The position numbers and the translations under genes were made by a program. Positions 4,766-8,761 of a stretch of DNA of 8,761 bases are shown here, in pieces. The stretch is taken from positions 1-8,761 of the forward strand of contig JAUWSP010000083.1 in NCBI GenBank assembly GCA_030610025.1, written 5' to 3'. The first letter of the stretch is position 1, and each line of letters begins with the position of its first letter. Source of the stretch: Acidobacteriota bacterium (GTDB lineage: Bacteria > Acidobacteriota > Thermoanaerobaculia > Multivoradales > JAHEKO01). The notes beneath the pieces were generated by a model, which worked only from the letters and a program-made list of their open reading frames with translations, did not search any database and was not told where the DNA came from.

Positions 4766-7669
4766 TTGATCGGCAAGACCCTCGGACACTACAAGATCAC
4801 TGACAAGCTCGGTGAGGGCGGAATGGGGGAGGTGTACCGGGCCCGCGATCTGACGCTCGACCGCGACGTGGCTCTCAAGGTCCTTCCCCAGGGTCTAGCT
4901 GCTGATTCGGAGCGCCTCGAGCGTTTCGAACGCGAGGCGAAGGCGGTCGCGGCCCTCAGCCATCCAAACATCGTCACCCTCTTCTCCGTCGAGAAGGCCG
5001 ACGGTGTCCCGTTTCTCACCATGGAGCTGGTAGCAGGTGAGACGCTGGATGAAGCGATACCCGAAGGTGGCCTATCGATGTCGCGGTTCTCGACGTTGGC
5101 CTTGCAGCTGGTCGAAGGTGTAACGGCAGCCCACAAACAGGGAATCGTCCACCGAGATCTCAAGCCCGCCAACATCATGCTCACCGAGGACGGCCGCCTC
5201 AAGATCCTCGATTTCGGTCTCGCCAAGCTGCGCGGCCTCAACGATGATTCACTCTCGGGCTCGGAGCTCCCCACGGCGCTGCTGACGGAAGAAGGGCGAA
5301 TCCTCGGTACCCCAGCCTACATGGCACCAGAACAGGCAGAGGGCAAGCCGATCGACGCACGGGCCGATCTCTTCGCCATCGGAGGCGTCCTCTACGAAAT
5401 GTTGACTGGGGCGCGCCCGTTCCTTGGAGAATCGAGGGCGTCCGTCCAGGCCGCGATCCTGACCGCTGATCCGAGCCCTCCACGAACGCTCCGCCATGAG
5501 ATCCCAAGGGGCCTGGATGCCGTCGTGTTGCGCTGTCTCGAGAAGGACCCCGAGGCTCGATTCGATACCACTGAAGATCTGGTTGCAGCCCTCCAAAGCG
5601 AGACTGGAGTCTTCACTGCCCAGGGGCTCGGCGCGACACGGTCACGGTCCAAGATCCGCCCCTGGCTGTGGGCAATACCTCTGGTTCTTCTCCTCGGTGT
5701 AGCTGCCTGGCTCTGGATGCGCAGTTCACGGCTCGAAGAGGCTCGACTGGAAACCCTGCCCGAGATCGAGCGCCTGCTCGACGAGAGTCAGTGGGTCGAA
5801 GGTTTCCTGCTGGCAAGAGAAACTCAAAGCTTGCTTCCTGATGATCCAGCGCTACAGGAGTTGATGGCGCGGGCAAGCACTACGATTCTGCTGAGCTCAA
5901 ACCCTCCAAGTGCGGAAGTCTCCTACCGAGACTACGCAGACGAGTCGGCAGAATGGCAACGGCTAGGTCTCACACCAATCGACAAAGCAACCGTACCGGC
6001 TGCCTTCGTAATGCTCTGGAAGGTAGAAAAGGAGGGCTACGCGCCTCTCGAAACGGGCAACTCGCCCAGACTGGGCGACCTCGCTTTTGAACTCGCACCC
6101 CTGGGGGAATCTCTGCCGGGCATGCTTCATGTACCGGCTGGGCACTTCAGGTTCCGCAACCAGAAACCGGTGGAAGTTCCCGCCTTCTGGCTGGACAAGT
6201 ACGAGGTCACCAACCGTGAGTTCAAGGAGTTCGTCGATGCTGGGGGCTACAAGGAACCAGAATTCTGGCAACACGAGTTCGAGGCCGGAGATGAGGCTCT
6301 TACGTGGGAAGAGGCAATGGCTCGATTCGTCGACTCCACCGGACGCCCCGGACCGGCCACCTGGTCTCTCGGCACCTTTCCGGAGGGCCAGGACGACTTC
6401 CCCATCGGCGGAGTGAGCTGGTACGAAGCGGCAGCCTATGCCGAATTCGCCGGCAAGAGCCTGCCAACCGCATACCACTGGCGTTCCGCTGCCCCCTGGA
6501 CACCTTTTGGCGACATGCTGTTGCAGAGCAACTTCGGCGGCGAAGGCCCCGTGGAGGTCGGAAGCCTGCAAGGCATCGGCCACTATGGCCACTTCGACAT
6601 GGCCGGCAACGTCAAAGAATGGTGTTGGAATCGAGCCACGGACGGACGCTATCTGCTGGGCGGATCGTCGGAGGAGCCCAGCTACTCCTACTCGCACAAC
6701 TTCGCCCGTTCGCCCCTCGACCGTCGGCCCGATATGGGCTTTCGGTGCGCCAAATACCTCACTCCACCAAGTGTCGAGCTCACGAACCCGGTAGGCGCCG
6801 AGCGCCACGATTTCGCAGAAAACGATCCCGTCTCTGACGAAGTCTTCGCCGTCTATCGAGGCCTCTTCGAGTACGAGCCGCTGGACCTCGAGGCGCAGAT
6901 CGAGTCGATCGACGATTCAAGCCGGTACTGGCGACATGAGACGGTCAGCTTCACGGCAGCCTATGGCACAGACCGTGTTCTGGCCCACATCTTCCTGCCG
7001 CATGGCGATTCGCCCCCGTACCAGACCGTGGTCTACGTGCCCAGCTCCGCAGCCACCTCGGTCACTTCGATAGACGCCATGCGATTCGATCCAGCCTTCT
7101 TCGTACCCCGAAGCGGCAGGGCTCTCGTATGGCCGACCTACGAGGGAACCCTGGAGCGAGGTGGCGGCGAAGGCCTGCCCGGTGGCAACCGCGCCTATCG
7201 AGATCGCTTCATCCACAAGGTCAACGATCTGCAGCGAACTGTCGACTATCTGGAGACGCGGGACGACATCGACAGCGACAGGTTGGTCTACATGGGCTTG
7301 AGCGCCGGAAGCGAGTATGGGCCTGTCTACCTGGCTATCGAGCCGCGCTTCCAGGCCGCAGCTCTGATTGCCGGCGGCTTCGACGACTTCCACATGCTGG
7401 ACGAGCCAGGAGAGCTGAACCCGTGGAATTATGCCTCGCGGGTGTCGACACCGACCCTGATGGTCAACGGGTCCAGTGACTACGGGTTGCCGGTCGAGAC
7501 GGCCCAGAAGCCCATGTTCAACCTGCTCGGCGTGCCGGCGGAGAACAAGAAGCACGTAATCCTCGAAGGTGGCCACCTGCCAAACGACTTCAACGCGGTG
7601 ATGCGCGAGATCCTCGACTGGTACGACTTCTACCAGGAACCCGAACATCGAGGACCCCAATCGCAATGA
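4766..7669 (+). CDS. Membrane Ser/Thr kinase fused to PEGA-like, SUMF1-like and alpha/beta-hydrolase domains
   Basis: This 967-residue fusion is numbered from TTG 4766. The kinase domain (about 8-275) is complete: glycine loop GEGGMGEV (16-23), Lys38 in VALKVL, Glu57, HRDLKPAN (catalytic Asp131), DFG (149-151), APE (187-189). One TM segment lies at about 299-318, so the kinase is cytoplasmic and the rest extracytoplasmic. Next are a PEGA-like region (about 372-445) and a SUMF1/FGE-like domain (about 450-664: LDKYEVTNREFKEFV, GVSWYEAAAYAEFAGKSLP, GFRCAKY). The C-terminal hydrolase (about 690-955) has nucleophile Ser846 in GLSAG, Asp905 in NGSSDYG and His937 in EGGHLP, a full triad. The SUMF1 part lacks the cysteine pair of formylglycine-generating enzymes at the expected place after GGSS, so it is more likely a binding module. 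TTG is preferred over ATG 4721: it gives the family N-terminus MIGKTLGHYKI and has AGGGA 7 nt upstream, while ATG 4721 lacks a Shine-Dalgarno and sits in a -10-like element. The stop overlaps the next gene by 4 nt. Confidence 0.93.
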   Translation: MIGKTLGHYKITDKLGEGGMGEVYRARDLTLDRDVALKVLPQGLAADSERLERFEREAKAVAALSHPNIVTLFSVEKADGVPFLTMELVAGETLDEAIPEGGLSMSRFSTLALQLVEGVTAAHKQGIVHRDLKPANIMLTEDGRLKILDFGLAKLRGLNDDSLSGSELPTALLTEEGRILGTPAYMAPEQAEGKPIDARADLFAIGGVLYEMLTGARPFLGESRASVQAAILTADPSPPRTLRHEIPRGLDAVVLRCLEKDPEARFDTTEDLVAALQSETGVFTAQGLGATRSRSKIRPWLWAIPLVLLLGVAAWLWMRSSRLEEARLETLPEIERLLDESQWVEGFLLARETQSLLPDDPALQELMARASTTILLSSNPPSAEVSYRDYADESAEWQRLGLTPIDKATVPAAFVMLWKVEKEGYAPLETGNSPRLGDLAFELAPLGESLPGMLHVPAGHFRFRNQKPVEVPAFWLDKYEVTNREFKEFVDAGGYKEPEFWQHEFEAGDEALTWEEAMARFVDSTGRPGPATWSLGTFPEGQDDFPIGGVSWYEAAAYAEFAGKSLPTAYHWRSAAPWTPFGDMLLQSNFGGEGPVEVGSLQGIGHYGHFDMAGNVKEWCWNRATDGRYLLGGSSEEPSYSYSHNFARSPLDRRPDMGFRCAKYLTPPSVELTNPVGAERHDFAENDPVSDEVFAVYRGLFEYEPLDLEAQIESIDDSSRYWRHETVSFTAAYGTDRVLAHIFLPHGDSPPYQTVVYVPSSAATSVTSIDAMRFDPAFFVPRSGRALVWPTYEGTLERGGGEGLPGGNRAYRDRFIHKVNDLQRTVDYLETRDDIDSDRLVYMGLSAGSEYGPVYLAIEPRFQAAALIAGGFDDFHMLDEPGELNPWNYASRVSTPTLMVNGSSDYGLPVETAQKPMFNLLGVPAENKKHVILEGGHLPNDFNAVMREILDWYDFYQEPEHRGPQSQ

Positions 7670-8761
7670 TTGGCCTGGTCCTCCGAGTCAGTAGTTTCAT
7701 TCTTCTCGCGGTCGCAGGCTCGGGGATCTGGGGACAAAGCGAGGCTGCAGAGCTCCCTTCACGCCCACGGGCACGCGAGCTCGGAGTCACCATCGGCATC
7801 CTCTCGCCAGGTCCACTCAACGCCATCACCGATGTCTCCGGGGTGCGGGTCGGCCACTTCACCCTGCGGCAGGGCACGAGGTTCAATACCGGGATCACCG
7901 CGGTGCTTCCCCACGAGGGCAACCTCTTCGGCGAGAAGGTCCCGGCAGCCATCGTCGTCGGCAACGGTTTCGGAAAGCTCCTCGGCAGTACCCAGGTCAA
8001 TGAGCTCGGCGAGATCGAAACGCCGATCCTTCTGACTGGAACCCTGAACGTCCCCAAAGTCGCGGACGGCCTGATCAGTTACATGCTCGCTCTGCCCGGC
8101 ATGGAGGAGGTGCGATCCATCAATCCTGTGGTGGGCGAGACGAATGATGGTTTCTTGAGCGACATTCGGGCGAGGCCGCTCGGTGAAGTCGAAGTGCGGA
8201 AGGCCATCGAAGCAGCCAACGATGGCCCCGTGGCCATGGGAGCCGTGGGCGCCGGAGCCGGCACCGTCTGCTTCGGCTTCAAGGGTGGCATCGGCTCGGC
8301 GTCCCGGCGACTCGAGGAAGAGCAAGGCGGGTGGACTGTCGGAGTCCTGGTGCAGTCCAACTTCGGTGGGCCCTTGAGGATCAGTGGATTGCCTTCCCGC
8401 ATCGCAGGTACCCCTCTTGGGAGCTTTCTGGAAGAGCACGCCGCCGAGCGGGGCGAGCTCGCCTCTCCGGACGGCTCACTCATGATCGTCGTGGCGACCG
8501 ACGCCCCCCTCGACCATCGGAACCTCCGCCGTCTGGCCGCGCGGGCCCTCTACGGCATGGCCAGAACCGGAGGCTATGGCAGCAATGGCAGTGGTGACTA
8601 CGTCATTGCCTTCTCGACACATGAGGCGGCCAGGATCCACCGAGACTCGCAAGAGCATGTAGTGGACAGACCAGTCCTCGACAATAGCGCGATGTCCCCG
8701 CTGTTCCTCGCTGCTGCCGAAGCACCCGAAGAGGCCATTGTGGACAGCCTTTTCACTGCCA
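7666..8761 (+). CDS. Secreted DmpA-type (S58/P1 family) aminopeptidase, partial (3' end beyond right edge)
   Basis: The frame opens at ATG 7666 and stays open to the window edge (365 codons plus 1 nt), so only the extreme C-terminus should be missing. It matches the S58 family of self-cleaving N-terminal-nucleophile peptidases (DmpA, BapA, L-aminopeptidase). Key features are ITDVSGVRVGHF (53-64), INPVVGETNDGFLSD (152-166), a glycine-rich AVGAGAGTVCFGFKGGIG, VGVLVQSNFG (oxyanion-hole-type Asn232) and GGYGSNGSGDYVIAF. Family knowledge predicts autoproteolysis between Gly308 and Ser309, freeing Ser309 as the nucleophile. These enzymes release N-terminal residues from small peptides, in some members D-amino acids or beta-peptides; the specificity here is unknown. 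Residues 1-28 form a probable signal peptide (hydrophobic SSFILLAVAGSGIW), so it acts outside the cytoplasm. The start overlaps the kinase stop (ATGA), implying translational coupling. Upstream, AGGA is 13 nt from the ATG, a poor Shine-Dalgarno, which also favours coupling. Confidence 0.95.
   Translation, partial: MIGLVLRVSSFILLAVAGSGIWGQSEAAELPSRPRARELGVTIGILSPGPLNAITDVSGVRVGHFTLRQGTRFNTGITAVLPHEGNLFGEKVPAAIVVGNGFGKLLGSTQVNELGEIETPILLTGTLNVPKVADGLISYMLALPGMEEVRSINPVVGETNDGFLSDIRARPLGEVEVRKAIEAANDGPVAMGAVGAGAGTVCFGFKGGIGSASRRLEEEQGGWTVGVLVQSNFGGPLRISGLPSRIAGTPLGSFLEEHAAERGELASPDGSLMIVVATDAPLDHRNLRRLAARALYGMARTGGYGSNGSGDYVIAFSTHEAARIHRDSQEHVVDRPVLDNSAMSPLFLAAAEAPEEAIVDSLFTA

Noticed and set aside
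5963..6808. A long minus-strand open frame inside the kinase-fusion gene.
   Set aside because: It is a shadow of the real gene: no recognisable motifs, no ribosome binding site, and the plus-strand protein is full of conserved domain motifs.
7759..8439. A minus-strand open frame opposite the peptidase gene.
   Set aside because: The plus strand encodes the S58 peptidase motifs continuously to the window edge; the antisense frame shows nothing recognisable.

Overview
The window reads as a chromosomal segment of a GC-rich Gram-negative bacterium. Secreted proteins have classical signal peptides. A PhoB/PhoR-like two-component system sits next to a large membrane Ser/Thr kinase fused to extracytoplasmic enzyme-like domains. 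Such kinases, beginning 'MIGKTLGHYKI', are typical of Acidobacteriota and similar soil or sediment phyla; that placement is inference from protein style, not a search result.

Left half (1-3798), all on the minus strand, in transcription order: an OmpR/PhoB-family response regulator (3798-3070), a membrane sensor histidine kinase that overlaps it by 4 nt (3073-1595), a secreted spondin-domain protein (1494-832), a 3' stem-loop and a terminator-like hairpin (about 806-674), then a separate secreted protein with its own promoter and a palindrome (626 to the left edge, cut off). The regulator promoter and the spondin promoter share a 13-bp word (CGGAAGTATCACG) inside TCAC half-sites repeated at 11-bp steps. 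That is the geometry of PhoB/OmpR-class operators, so the system probably controls both itself and the spondin gene.

Middle (3885-4589, minus strand): a compact type II toxin-antitoxin pair, a Phd/YefM-like antitoxin followed by a VapC-like PIN toxin. They overlap by 4 nt and have an apparent near-leaderless promoter carrying a short direct repeat.

Right half (plus strand): a kinase-TM-PEGA-like-SUMF1-alpha/beta-hydrolase fusion (4766 or 4721 to 7669) overlaps by 4 nt a secreted DmpA-type (S58) aminopeptidase that runs off the right edge. The kinase faces the cytoplasm. The SUMF1 and hydrolase parts, and the peptidase, should lie outside the inner membrane. The pair looks like a translationally coupled unit joining a signalling kinase to extracytoplasmic hydrolysis of peptides or esters.

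No stretch over 300 bases lacks a gene. No rRNA, tRNA, CRISPR array, insertion sequence or integrase was seen.
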